In this document: piece by piece, positions 34,003 to 46,233 of the stretch
How positions within the stretch are numbered: position 1 is the stretch's first letter
How the letters are laid out: the number at the start of each line of letters is the position of its first letter
Source of the DNA: Cyathus striatus
Taxonomy: Eukaryota; Basidiomycota; Agaricomycetes; Agaricales; Nidulariaceae
DNA: 64,000 nucleotides
Assembly: GCA_025738555.1 (NCBI GenBank)
Contig: JAOVFP010000023.1
Span: 682,001-746,000 of the forward strand
Direction of reading: 5' to 3'
Program-made: the position numbers and the translations under genes
The notes under the pieces: model-generated
Databases searched by the model: none
Told to the model about the DNA's origin: nothing
Seen by the model: only the letters and a program-made list of their open reading frames with translations

Positions 34003-34337
34003 TAATGTTTGAGTTCTTACGTTTGTTTGACCATCCCGTATCATCATCATCATCTATTGTCGTTCCATGCCATCCTGACATTTCTTAAGAGCTTGCCGTC
34101 CTGTACTTTTATTATCTGTTATTTAGCGTAGTTGCTTTTTTTCTTTTCTTTTCTTTTTACTTTTATGCGCTTTCTTGTCCGTAATATTACTATTATACTT
34201 CAGCAACGAATTTACAATGAATTCCATTATTTTTAATACTTACTCGCCAGTGTTTGGCATTGGCAGGTTAGGACAAACAATTTTGCGATTACATCAGCGA
34301 TATCACTGCACCATACTTACCTATACAACCTTCCCCA
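34003..34337. other. Spacer with poly-pyrimidine tract
   Basis: 335 nt between the PHD-finger gene and VPS8. A T/C run of about 35 nt (TTTTTTTCTTTTCTTTTC and on, about 34134-34165) is the only notable feature. It could be part of the VPS8 promoter or the 3' UTR of the gene before it. Confidence 0.4.
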
Positions 34338-37300
34338 ATGTCCTCACCTGAGCCATGGGACAAGTCTGCTATATCTACTACAGACAGCTCTTCAACCTTC
34401 TTAGATAATGATGGCTCAGAAGGGGACGAATTTACACGGGACGAACATGAAGGTGACTACTCGACGCGTATGGGGGAGTTATTCGATGATGGTGAGGAAA
34501 GTGAAACGCCTGCTCTCAACGTCAACACCGACGACGACGATGATGATGAAAGCGTAGAAGAAGGGTTCCTCTATACGGGAGTTGACGCGACAGATACTTC
34601 TCTTGATTATAAGGACCAGCTACGCGAAGTCTTGGGACAAGACTTTGACGGGGGATTAGAGAACCCTGAGGAGATACATGAAGAACAGGAAGTTGAGCGG
34701 TCGCTTCTCGTTGAGGGTGATGGAAAATTGAGTCTACATGACGATGATGAACCATTGGTGAGATATAGCCTTATTTCAAAGGGAATACGAAATTTAACTC
34801 CACCAGCAACACGCTGACGTGCTTTCGGATCAAGCTCTTTCAGTCTCTTCTACTGGGCCAAATACTCCCCCTCCAAATTCAGTGTCACCTGGTCATAACA
34901 TTCATTCCAAACTTGCTCGACCATTTCTCCATCCTTCCGTATCTCGTCTTAGATCATGTACACCTCAGGCCTCCCGTCCGGCATCAAGTGCCAGCGGGTT
35001 CATTTCTCAGTCTCATTTATTTGATTTAGGATCCTCAACACCTTCACATTTCTCGTCGCTGTCACGAGTTTCCTCCTTATCAAATCTTCAAGCCTTATCT
35101 TCTGTTCAAAATGATGTTCATTCTGACGGGCCTGAGCAACAGGAGCGGCAAGTATTTAAATGGGCCGACCTGCAGACCATTACGCATCACATTTTCTCCA
35201 ATCAAACATCAAAGGCATCTAGTGTTCTCGGATCCTCTTCAATGGGAACACCTACGGTCTTAACCGCCAATGGCCTTATATGTATTGGAATGGATAGTGG
35301 TAAGGTATGTGTATACGATTTCAAACAGACACTGAAATGTGTTTGCGGGGGAGACTCATCTGGTAAGTTAGCATTTACTCGTACTTCGTGGAAGAATTGG
35401 CTTACTTATTTCGAGCAGATACCCTGGGGCCGGTCACTGCACTAGCATTGTCTTATGACCACACATGTATTGCATGTGGTCATTCATCTGGGCATGTCCA
35501 AGTATTTGAGCTGAAAACTCCGCATGTCGCTCTTCGCTCCGTACCTCCGACGACTCTTACTGCCGTCCACTCAGGCCGTAAAGAAGGCCATCTAAGAGGG
35601 TCGCGTATTGTCAGCATAGGATTCGTCGCTGGGCGACATACTTCGATCGTGACTGCTGACGAACATGGACTCGCATTTTTCCACAGGCTTGGGAAAGTGT
35701 TGTTTGTTGAAGCCCCCGATATCCTTCGAATCCTAGGGAAATATCCGGATAATCCGGCTACTACCTCTCCAACAATGAAGTCGGGTGCTGTTACCAAATC
35801 TGGAACGATGCCTGTTTTGGATCCGTTTGTAAAGCGACGAAGGTCTCGTTACACGATCCTTTCCATGTCACCTTTGCCCCTTGGAACTTCTGCCCATGCT
35901 ACAGATGAATATAACCTTATTGCGTTGCTTACCCCAACGAAACTTGTTGTGGTTGGGCTGAAGCCCACGCCAAAGACCTGGTTCAAATGCCCTCGGGAAG
36001 CTGACGAAGGCGGTCATTGGAAGACTACAACAAAGTGGAATGGTGTATTAGCGTGGTTTCCTAGTGTCATGCTTTCCCCAAAAAGCAGGACAGAAACAAT
36101 ACAGCCAGTTGAAAGTAAGGCAGGCGAAAAAGCCGGTATTGCTACCACACCGATCTTAGCTTTTTCCTGGGGAAATGTTGTTCGACTAATACGGGTGGTG
36201 GAAAATAGAGTGAAACAAAATGTTGGAAACTCAAAAACAGGCATGGTCATCCAGGTGGACGTTGCGACAATTGTTCATGAACCAATTACGAAGTTTACTG
36301 TCAAAGATGAAATTGTTGGACTCCAGTGGTTAAATGCGAATGTAGGTTTAGTGCCATGTAGTCTTTTTCATGCAGTGCTTATGTTCTTCCCCAAGCAAAT
36401 CGTCATCCTGACTGCTTCAATGCTCGGTATTTTCGATATACACTTAGCCCTGTTTGTTGAACAGCTTCCATTCGACGGCTTAAGTCTTATGTCGCCCACG
36501 CTGTTATATACAGCTCTGGGCATTATTCCATCCGGAGACTCGGTTAGTGACGTTGCGCATAGTTTACGTGTCTACAAGGGCAAAATCTTCATGCTGGTGA
36601 GTATTCAATATCAGCGATTGGACGAGTGGACGAACTTGAAGCTCATTCTAAGCTCAGAAACGTGACCGACTTCAAGTGGGCACTCTTCTAACCTGGGCAG
36701 ATCGAATACTTGCTTTTGTCCAAGAGGGTGACTTCATAAGTGCTATTGATCTCGCGCGGAAATACTATCTCAATGAAGCACCTGGAAACAGGAATGGTCT
36801 ACCAGACGATCCTCAGCATCGCAAAAACGTAATAGGGGAAAAGATGCGGCATCTAATGTTGGCATCTGCCCGGTATGCGTTTTCGGAGGATCGAATGACA
36901 GACGAGACACATATAACGCCTAATAATCGTGGTGTAGACCGCACCTCTTTGTTTGAAGATCTCGTGTCAGTATGTTGTAGAGCATGCGTGTCTCTAGGCG
37001 ATTTCGATTTCCTGTTCGAGGACCTGTTCCAGTATTACGATGATTACGCCATCACCACCATCTATCTAAGGCGTTTGGAGCCATTCGTGCTCAGTAATGA
37101 CATTCGATATATACCTCCCCGAATTACCCAAAGGCTAGTGGCATTGCATGAAAATGACGGTCGGCCAGACAAAGTCGAGCGCATTATATGGCACATCGAT
37201 CCTATGTGTCTCGACATTAACCAGGCCATCCAAATATGCCAGAGACATCACCTTTATGACGCCTTGATCTACGTGTATACACGCGCATTGCGTGATTACG

Positions 37301-39255
37301 TTTCTCCGTTGGTTCAACTCTTAGAGCTTATCCGTAAAGTGCAGCAGTATCGGAAATCTAGCCTGAACTTTTCAAGCGATCATTCAGGGCCCACTGCTGC
37401 CGATTCCATAGAATCACTGATTATCAGCTCGTACAAGATATATCCATATCTTGCATTTGTCTTTTCTGGATTAACCTACCCAAGTGAGGAGCCGCTTCCA
37501 GAAGATGAGGCTTTCCAGGCAAAGGAAGAACTATACAGCTTTCTGTTCTTTGGCCGGTCTAGCATAGGTGAAGGAGGCAAATTGATATTAACTTCAGATG
37601 AGGGGGGCGTAGAGCCGACATACCCATACGCTAGGCAGCTGCTGCAGTATGATGCAGAAGCGTTCCTTCATTCTCTAGATATAGCGTTTGAAGATTCGTA
37701 CTTGAATGATGAGTCTCAATCTATCACACGACTCGTGATAATCAGGATTCTGCTAGAGATTATTTCCGACGAGGGGTTCACTTGCGAAGACATCACACTT
37801 GTAAACATATTTTTTGCTCGAAATGTACCCAAATACCCCCAATTCCTGGAACCTCTACTTTCACCGACTATTCTCCACGGAATTTTAATTGGTCTTGCAC
37901 ATGATCCTGACCAGGAAACTAGGGAAGACAGACAGCTTGCCGCAGAATACCTTCTGTCAGTTTATAATCCTCATGAAAGCGACAAGATTGTGGGCCTCTT
38001 CGAGAATGCCGGCTTTTACAGAATACTTAGAACGTGGTACCAGGAAGATCATCGCTGGGCTCCCTTGCTATCTGTCTATCTCAAGGACCCTGAATATGCG
38101 TCCGCTGATTTATTGACCAAAATCGATGATATTCTCTGCGCTTCTGCTCGATCCAACAAAGGGCATATCCCAAACGATCTTATTGCTATATTCTCGAATT
38201 CTCTATCCCAACTTCTTGATTCCAGTATTCCAGGGACAATGGCCGTAATTAACAAGCATTTTCCAAAACTTCATTTGCAAGCACTTGATGCATTCGGAAA
38301 TACCGATGAAGGTCGATTTTCTTACCTGGGCCGTCTGTTGGATCCACCACAAGTCAATGGTAATGAAGATGTCCTTCGTTACGGGAGTGCAGTGATACCT
38401 CCACCTGAACTCTACTATTCGTACCTTGGACTGAAATGCCAATATGACCAAGAGAATGTGATCGATACTTTAAGGCGTTATCCTAAAGACCTTGAATGGT
38501 CCCGGCTTACTGATATATGCGAGTCGAAGCATGCATATTCAGCTGTAGTATGGGCAAAGAATATGTCAGGGCAACCAGAGGAAGCACTTTCAAAGGCAGA
38601 CTCTTATCAAAAGACATTGACATCCCAGCTCATTAAATCTCTGAAGGATTCCCGCTTTACTGATGGCTGCAAAGAGTTGCGGTATTTGAACAGCATAAGC
38701 AGTGTAGCAGTTGACATATGCCTTGAACATTCTCGTGAATTGGCGACAGATGTTCCTTTAGAGGACATCTGGTTCAAGCTGTTAAGTAGTCAAATTGCCT
38801 GCGTTCAGATGGTATCCAGCATGTGTTTGGATGAATCAGCAGCTAGTTCTTCTCTCCGTTCTATAGTGCAAACGACGTTTGCTGCTCTTGTGTCAATCAC
38901 CTCAACTCATGCTGTTTCATTTCCTCGACTCTTCAAACGACTTGTTAATTCCGCTACTACAATAAATGGGACACATTACACCGAATTTAGAACAATTCTT
39001 ACCGGAATGTTAGAATCGTATCGATCAGATGGCGATATGCTTACAATTACCAAGCATTTAGTGGAACGCGATCTTTATGATGTTATCGCTATCCTCTGCC
39101 AAGAGAGAGGCCGTGGTTGGACTGCTACTCGCGGAATCTGTATTCATTGTCGAAAACCTTTGCTCAACAAGCACAAAGATACATCTTCACCTTCTAACAT
39201 TTCTTATCAGGTTGTTATTTCACGGACAGGAGGTTACCATACTGGATGTATTTAA
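34338..39255 (+). CDS. VPS8: Vacuolar sorting protein VPS8 (CORVET subunit)
   Basis: Vps8 is the Rab5-binding subunit of the CORVET tether for early endosome fusion. From the ATG at 34338 an acidic Ser-rich leader precedes a beta-propeller part: ANGLICIGMDSGKVCVYDF, LGPVTALALSYDHTCIACGH, SSGHVQVFEL, and ILTASMLGIFDIHLALFVEQ. The alpha-solenoid begins WADRILAFVQEGDFISAIDL, ARKYYLNEAPGN, and continues for about 850 residues in one long exon (36676-39255) through HLYDALIYVYTRALRDYVSP and AVVWAKNMSGQPEEALS. Introns lie near 34757-34808, 35362-35416, 36342-36394 and 36597-36674. The end, CIHCRKPLL...SRTGGYHTGCI, keeps only the first half of the RING seen in other Vps8 proteins before TAA 39255. 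Family call firm. Confidence 0.9.
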
Positions 39256-39356
39256 TGCTCACTGAGTAACTAATTTTACAATGTACATGCTAAAGGAAGT
39301 AGATAAATCGTGATGTTCTGAGATAAATTAAAGGTGAAGGTTTGCGAGGTTAATCT

Positions 39357-42300
39357 TTATTGATTTATGAGACAATTGCGACCCGTACAATGAAGAGGAT
39401 CAAATTTCACACCTTCTGTGGCGTGGACCAGGACTTTCAGAGCGTTGTAAGGTTCGCTAGCGTCAGTTTTTATTCCAAGTAATCTAGCGTCTTCACCAAA
39501 AGCCTCAACATCCAGGATCATTTGCAGCCGTATACGCTCTTCGTCTCTACCTTCATCATCTCTTCCTGATCCATTACCACTAAACAGCGAGAAAGTTGTT
39601 TTTTTCCCCTTTTTAAGCCTTTTTAAAGATTCCTCTGTTTTCCTCATAGTCGTCAAATAGTTCGTATACCTATAAAACATTTCAGAAAGGAACATTCAAG
39701 CATAAAATAATAGACCAATGAACCTTTGTGCGACATTGTTAAACACTTCGGTGGTATAAACGTCGAAATATGCCTCCTTTAAAGGAACTCCAGGTCCACC
39801 GCCTGTCCTAATGCCGAAAAACAGTTTAAGTGGACGTAGGACAGACGAAACGAAATAGCTGGGTTCAGTCGGATCCTTTTTATTTGACATTGCTCGAAAC
39901 TGCGACGGAATCGATCGCACCGGTAACAGTCCTTCGCAGCAACGATGTGTAAGCACAGTTATTATCTGATTTGACAGCGGTAGAACCAGCGATGTTAGTT
40001 TCTCCAATGACTTCTGTAAAGCACCTGTGAAGATGTATCACCGCAATTCTTGCTCATATAAGCTCCAGGACTAACCCTCTGTTTCTATGAGACTATTATG
40101 ATTGATAGTATCCGGCAGTGCGATGCTTATTTCTTGGTTCCACAATGTGCGAACCTGCTTTCGAAACGTGCTAATATCAACGATTACTGAAGCATATTGC
40201 TTAAGTGAAAGGTCATCAGCTCCCGTATTCTCTCCTGGAGTTATTTCATTGGATGGTGCTGGAGTAGCAGTACGGGATATCACTGGGGTAGCGCTGGACG
40301 TCTTTATTCCAAAAAAAAAAAGTCAGAGAAGGCGGCAAAATCGAGAACTGTTTCCGACCTTTTCATTGGATTGTGTAGTAGTGGACCTATTAATTTCAGT
40401 GTAAGGTAGAGCAACATCTAGCCAGGTTCGATATCTGCTGATAATCTGGACAGGAAAGGTTCAGAACTGGGGTCAAAAAAAAAAAGAACATTTCCTCGCC
40501 TGTAAAGTCAACTTCCAGAACCTGGATGCCAACTCGGGAATATAAATATCCGCACTCCAACAGGTAGACAGGGCATTCCATATGGCTAATGCTTGGGAAG
40601 TTGCAAACGAGTTGATACCTTAGAAGAAAGATCAATATTTATTGCTGCAATGTAGTCGGCGAAGTCAAACCTTCCGGGAATGTTGGCTCAATGCGCGTGC
40701 TCTGTAGTCTTTCTTCTAGCTGGGAGATAATTTCTTTCCACCGAAGCTGAAAGTATACAGGTAGCTGCCATCGTTGTGTAAAAGTTGTATATACAGCATG
40801 ACTACGCATTTCTTCAACTGCTTCCACAGACGGAGCTAACGATTCCAACGAACGAAGAAATGCTTGTGTTGTTTCGTAGTGCTAAAAAAAATTTGCATCG
40901 CCAAATGACCGAATAGCTGATCATAAAACTTACCTTACGAAACTGGTCTGGGCGACCAGCTGCGAAAACGACTGTTCCGACTTCCTCCATTATAGCATGT
41001 CCAATCTCTTCCCATACTACATTCGCCATTATTTGAAAGCGTTTCTCTTTCGGCCGCAACGGCCCCCCTGCGCGCAATGATGTCCCAAAACTTGATTGTG
41101 AGGCAGGGGAAATTCCAGTGGAAATCATTTCAGCGATAGACATTATACGATATAGATCTCGCGCAACAAAGCGAAGTATCTGGTTGTATAGACTTGCTAG
41201 TCGATTGTCATGATCGTCTAATGTATGGACTTGCGGTATCTTAGTGTCACTTTTAATAGCAAGATGTCGAGGTGCGGTTTTTGAAACGAACGCAGTGAAG
41301 GGTGTATATGGCGTTCGAGGATGATCTGTATCGTGATCAGAGCCTATGGTTTGATGAAATGGAGTATGGGGAATAATCGGTGAGTGAGTTGCGTCAAGAG
41401 CACCAGCATATACTGTCTATAAAGTGCGTCATGAAATTAATCCTAAATGGTAATACCCATACTTGCCTTTCTTAAGAAGTTACGAACAATATCTTTCCGC
41501 AGGACATCCTCTGCATCTCTCCATAGTCCCAGAAGATCATAAATACGTAAGCAATCCGTAAGGTCTGCCAGTCGCTTGGAGTGCTCAATATCCGTTATTA
41601 TTCCTTTATTTTTACCCTCAATAAAGAAGGTCAAAGTTTCCGAAAGAAGGCGGTTGAGGTCGGATGATAAGGTGGATTGTATGCGGTCAATCCTCTAGAG
41701 ATTAATTAGTAACTGGGCAACATATGGAGAGAGCAAAAGTTGAAAGGGGAAGAAAGCTCACAAACCCGTTGAACCTCGTTCACGGAAACGCAATTTTCTT
41801 GTTGTGCTTTTGACACATGGTATAAAAGTTGCATGTACTCTGTTGCAACTCGATGAAGATGTTTAACTCGATTGCCTTGGAACCTTGATGTAAATGAGAA
41901 GGGATTAACTGATTCATAAACAATAACAAACTTGTCATCAAATTCGTTCGAACTGCCAAGGTGAGAAATGAGTTTAGACTTTTCCAAAGCAGTTGATTCA
42001 TCCTCTTCAGGAGAGGCTATGAATAGAAGGGATTCGAGACGCGTTGCCGATTCGGATATTTTCAATTGAAGGTGTAAACGCATCTATGTATTTCGCGTGC
42101 CAAATGAAAACGTATAATTTGGAAGCATCAGAGACATTTACCTCTTGTTCTCGCAGAGTTGCCCTCTTTTCCAAATCGCGATGAATTTCGTCTTGAAGTA
42201 AACTAAGTTCATTGGTGGATTCCTGTGAGAACCCGGAGAAGGCTGGATTACATCTACGAACACACGAAATAAGCTGGGTACTCACAAGCACCTGTTGGCG

Positions 42301-42696
42301 AAGGTCTTGAAGAGGCTGCTTAAGTCTGGTTAAGCGGGCGCCCTCATCCCTAAGATTAGTGCTTAAACTGATGAAAGCTTGGTAATCATCGTTGATGAGT
42401 TGGACGAGTTCCTCCTTAAGGGACGAGTGATAGTTGCGCAGCTCGGAACGAAGGTCTGGAAGGGAGGTGTGCACGCGGGACAGGAGGAACTCCTCGACGT
42501 TAAAGATGTCTGCGGAAAGGTATTTATTATCATGGGATAAAGGAACGTATACGGGAAGGTCGGGATCGTTGTCGGCGTCAGCGACTGATGTATGGGTGAG
42601 TGAGGATGCCTCGCGCTCAGCCAGATCATGAGCGAGTCGGTCGATTTCGTATGGGTCGTGAGGAGAAGAGGAAGGGGAAAGGGCTGTGAGAGGCAT
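39357..42696 (-). CDS. COG2: Conserved oligomeric Golgi complex subunit 2
   Basis: COG2 belongs to the COG tether, which recycles Golgi enzymes in retrograde traffic. The ATG at 42696 reads MPLTALSPSSSPHDPYEIDR. The conserved N-terminal helices follow: SADIFNVEEFLLSRVHTSL, LRSELRNYHSSLKEELVQLI, NDDYQAFISLSTNLRDEGA and LTRLKQPLQDLRQQVL. The middle has HLHRVATEYMQLLYHVSKAQ and DCLRIYDLLGLWRDAEDVLR. The C-terminal domain includes YWLQLRWKEIISQLEERLQS-like helices and ends RIRLQMILDVEAFGEDARLL, typical of the COG2 C-terminal domain, then LINQ and TGA at 39357. About eight introns are inferred; two contain poly-A runs (about 40311-40320, 40476-40486). It converges with VPS8 over 101 bp. Confidence 0.85.
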
Positions 42697-43149
42697 AGGG
42701 TATTACTTTATGAGTCTTTATGAGTAGTATAGGAGTTGGTAGTCGCTGGAGTAAGTAAATATACTTACTTGCAGGACTTGGAGTTGACAGTGATCTTAAA
42801 TATTCTCACAGTATTATTTATTTAGATTCGACTCTCCTTCAATTCTAATTGCTCAGGACATGTGCAATGCTCAGCGCTCGCCATAGATGATATCTATAGC
42901 TTAGACAATGCCTCGCTGAATTTTGCTGCTCTATTAGCACACTGGGGTTCCAATTGCACACTCATGGTGCCGTCGCTAACAGGGAATTCGTCGGCTCGAC
43001 ATGGAACCACAATTTTCCAACTTTGCCTGCGATGTCACCTTTTATGTACAGTCCTCAACTCAACTCACTGAGTGTACCTTGTGAGTGCCTCACTGTCCTC
43101 AACCACAGCCACAGCTCATGTTTAACTCAAGCGCTACGTGATACCTAAT
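42697..43149. other. Spacer: COG2 promoter side
   Basis: 453 nt between the COG2 start and the F-box-like pseudogene. No supportable gene. The pseudogene's missing start codon and promoter would have lain here. Confidence 0.4.
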
Positions 43150-43984
43150 ATTCCCCACCTGTGTTGTCCCCCCCCTCCCCTACCACTCGAACTAATTCGC
43201 GATATTCTTGAATTGGCAGCTTCCTCTGATCATGCAACGGCCGCGATGTTGTCCAAGGTTTCCAGCCAGTTTCGAAACTGGACACTGCTGATCATGTACG
43301 ATACCGTGGTGTTGAGCTTGACTCGTGCCGTTGTTCGCTTCCACGCCGCAATTTCCCTCTTCAACCTCCAAACTTGCCACATCTTCTCTACCCCTTTCCA
43401 AATACGTCAAGAATCTCGCAATATTCACAAATGTCTCGTTAACATTCATTGACGATATCATTACAATGTGTTCCCAAGTGAGAACGCTTGCTTGCAATTT
43501 TCCTTTGAACCTCCTTCACCAGTGGTACACAACAAATTGAATGCACACAAGTTCCGCCCATGCGCGAGCAACATCTTCTGGGTATTTCATGCCGTAATTC
43601 TTTTGATAGATTCTTCCTCGTGCCGACGACCACTCATCTTCACATGCAACTGGTTTCCGGTTCGGTCATTCTGCTTGCCCGAATGAAAGAAAGGTTTTCG
43701 TCGCTGACTCATTTGGCGATCACTTTCATATTTTCTCCTCCAGAAATGTTCAAATCTTTAGCGCCTCTTCTGAGCCAACTGCGGGAATCGGAAACCCTTC
43801 AGGTACTTCTGGTACAGGACGCGTATCCCCACTTGTAGAAGCCATTAACCATTGGAATTGGGTGGAGCAAACACTATTCAAAGATAATCGACTGGTCGCC
43901 GTAAAAGCACCACAATCCCCCGTGCGACAATGGAAGGATACCCCTCTTGTGTATAGGAACGTCTGTGCTGTGGAAGAAGGCTGA
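43150..43984 (+). pseudogene. Decayed F-box-like protein gene with several frameshifts
   Basis: The residue stream LPLELIRDILELAASSDHAT, AMLSKVSSQFRNWTLLIMYD is an F-box-like helix pair as found in large agaricomycete families. It then moves to a second frame (LPLSKYVKNLAIFTNVSL, IDDIITMCSQVRTLACNF, stop at 43538-43540). A third frame follows (REQHLLGISCRNSFD, LVPTTTHLHMQLVSG, SLTHLAITFIF, stop at 43836-43838), and a change of frame near 43832 resumes LVEAINHWNWVEQTLFKDN to TGA at 43982-43984. No ATG precedes the first block in frame. The frame changes are not explained by introns of normal length (one would need about 30 nt). The remaining similarity between frames argues for recent decay. 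An exotic splice pattern or sequence errors remain possible. Confidence 0.62.
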
Positions 43985-44307
43985 AGCGCAGGTTCATGCT
44001 CGTAGTTATGAAATGTGATTTTTTACTCTTTTGTTCAGTTACTGTATGCAATAGAAACGTGGTAGTGGTTCTAACATTTAAGTAATTACGCTTGCAAGGG
44101 GAAGTAAGGTACTCTCGCACCCGGAAATTGAAGCCCTTTTCAATCTTCACGTGGTCAGTAACATGAATATGACCTTGATGTGACCAATGCATGGCTTTGC
44201 TTGATTGAAGTTGATTCGTGCCCTTTCATTTGTTGGCGTTTTGTTCTTTGTGTCTTATATTCGATATGTTACTGTACGTGTGATATGTACCTATCATAAC
44301 GTCCAAG

Positions 44308-44411
44308 CAAGGTTCATGCATGCCGACTGCGTCGGCAATTACCAGTCCTCTTACCCATCATAAGACTAAGTACTTATTTGACCAAGTGATTGCCAAGTGT
44401 CACCTTGCTTG
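44308..44411. repeat. MITE-like unit: CCAAGCAAGG inverted arms and GCCGAC hairpin
   Basis: CCAAGCAAGG at about 44309 is matched by its reverse complement CCTTGCTTGG at about 44402. Inside lies a 15-nt hairpin, GCCGACTGCGTCGGC (about 44321-44335), with a 6-bp stem and a TGC loop. A diverged direct copy lies near 45312. The size of about 100 nt and inverted arms suit a short non-autonomous element, but no target duplication was identified. Confidence 0.4.
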
Positions 44412-45311
44412 GCAAGGTTTCTGGGACTCAAAATGAAGCCTTTTTCCGTGTGCGTGACGTGACCGTCATTTTTCTCAGGATACCTTTGGGACCAAGCAGA
44501 CATTCTCAACTCTTACAACCATACCAGACCATACCCCTTAGCCCGTGCCAAATGATATTCCTTTCCAAACTATTACCAACACTTATCACGGTGCTTGTAT
44601 TGACATATCTATTCTATATCACTGACATTTAACCAACAGACTGGTCCAATATTCACACACCATCTTTTCAACGCTTGTCCCACTGTCCGGATTCTTTAAT
44701 ATTCTTCTTAACATTCACCTTCACCTGCTAGACATTGAGACGTATGAGGGACTCAGCTTCATTGGATGCATCATAAAGCTCCTTAGATAGCAAAATATTT
44801 TGATAGAATGCAGGTGGCTCTATAATTGTGTCAAGCTCTGTTTCCACTTTTGCGAGAGCAAGCTGGAAGACGGTAAAGGACAAATTCCTTGAAGTGTAAC
44901 TACTAGCAACAGACGATTTACGAAAACCTGCCAATTGTAGACCTTTAACTGAAGCATAAGAGAGTGTACTAAGATGAACGTGTACAGACAGTAGAATCCG
45001 ACTTCGCAATTGATGAAAACAGGCCAATATTCAAAACCACCAAGTGAATGAGTTTCCAGCATACGACATACGCGGTAACTTGATCACTCCTGGTCTTTAC
45101 AGGAAACACGGTTTCTTAAAACATGCAATAACGAAACTGCAAGTTGTGACTATCATTATACCTCAAGTCCTCAACTTGTAAACAAGCTTTCGACACACTC
45201 TCCTATTTCACCAACCAATATATATCATCTCATTGTATTTGTAAAATTGTAAAGCAACTTGTCTTGCGTACTTTATAACCTGTAAATTTTGTAAACATGT
45301 AAGTAACGGCC

Positions 45312-45344
45312 AAGCAAGGTATATGCCGACGCAGTCGGCGCTTC
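45312..45344. repeat. Second copy of the CCAAGCAAGG/GCCGAC hairpin unit
   Basis: CCAAGCAAGGTATATGCCGA begins this copy. The hairpin reads GCCGACGCAGTCGGC, the reverse complement of the first copy's hairpin, while the flanking CCAAGCAAGG keeps the same orientation. No inverted right arm is visible, so this copy may be truncated. Confidence 0.4.
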
Positions 45345-45495
45345 TCGAGTTGGCCAAGTGAGCACTTTATTTCAAAATTCTTTGTTGGTTCTTTGTTTAC
45401 TATGATCTTCATATTCAAATAACAACCACTAACACTCTATAATGCTTAATTGTCAATTACTTAAGTACTTACAGGTATAAGCGCTTCAAAACACA

Positions 45496-46233
45496 ATGAC
45501 TTCTTCAGATTCTCCCTCTCCCGCTCTCTCATCTAGTCGACATGCTCTCACGCCTGTGGATAAACAACGAAGTCAGCTAGAAAGGCTTCTAAAGGATCCG
45601 TCCAAGCCAGCTTTTATACCACCTCCACCTAAAGAGAAAGCTATTAGACCTCCTCGTGAAATGATGAAGAATGTTCAGGGTTCTAGTGCAGGAGCCGGTA
45701 GTGGAGAGTTCCATGTATACAAAGCGAGTAGGAGAAGGGAATATGAACGGCTAAAACAGTTAGAAGAGGAATCACAGAAGGTTCGACTGCTTATTGTAGA
45801 TTTCGAGGATGAAGAATGAACTTTTGTTGTCGAATAGGAAGTCATAACAGCGGAGTTCGAACGCAAACGCAAAGAGGCAGAGGAGGTTGCGAACTTGAAA
45901 ACCGCAAAAAATCGGGCTAAACGCCTGAAGAAGAAAGCGAAGTCAAAGTCAAAGTCAGGGCATGCGGAAGGCTCGCCGAATGCACGGGAAGTCGCGGGAG
46001 ATGTAACGGCGTCGGATATCCCTATCAAAAAAAGGAGATTGGTTAATGGAAAGGAGCTAGTGTTTAGGAAACCTGGAGAGGACAGTGACGATGAAGACGA
46101 AGAACATGTACATGAGAATGTATTGGCGTCGCACTCGCGGTCTACGGACTTTGACCATCAGCTACAATATGAATCGGTGGTTCCGTTACCTGTTATTGAG
46201 ACGCCCAGGATTACCATTCATGAGGATGATTAA
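45496..46233 (+). CDS. PRKRIP1-like (DUF1168) protein
   Basis: A small, highly charged nuclear protein. Homologs of human PRKRIP1 are found in late spliceosomes, where a long helix bridges parts of the complex. Exon 1 (45496-45779) gives MTSSDSPSPALSSSRHALTP, RSQLERLLKDPSKPAFIPPP and the family core SGEFHVYKASRRREYERLKQ. An intron of about 59 nt joins EEESQK to EVITAEFERKRKEAEEVANL and a Lys-rich helix (KNRAKRLKKKAKSKSKS). An acidic region (PGEDSDDEDEEHVHENV) and a tail ending ITIHEDD follow. The FHVY...RRREY motif and subsequent basic helix support the family. A 15-nt repeat shared with the RMT2 promoter sits just 24 nt before its ATG. Confidence 0.85.

Larger units (their letters stand above)
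43985..45495. other. Repeat-bearing spacer
   Basis: 1.5 kb without a convincing gene. A minus-strand frame of about 99 codons (45027-44728, ending ESLIRLNV) has no in-frame ATG or family signature. The stretch carries two copies of a CCAAGCAAGGT...GCCGAC-hairpin unit about 1 kb apart and several AAGTACTTA words, suggesting remnants of short non-coding repeats. Confidence 0.45.

Noticed and set aside
34522..34755. Minus-strand frame opposite the VPS8 N-terminus
   Set aside because: Antisense shadow of an acidic repeat-like coding region.
44728..45027. 99-codon minus-strand frame
   Set aside because: Starts without ATG; no exon partner, domain or bias; kept only as part of the spacer description.
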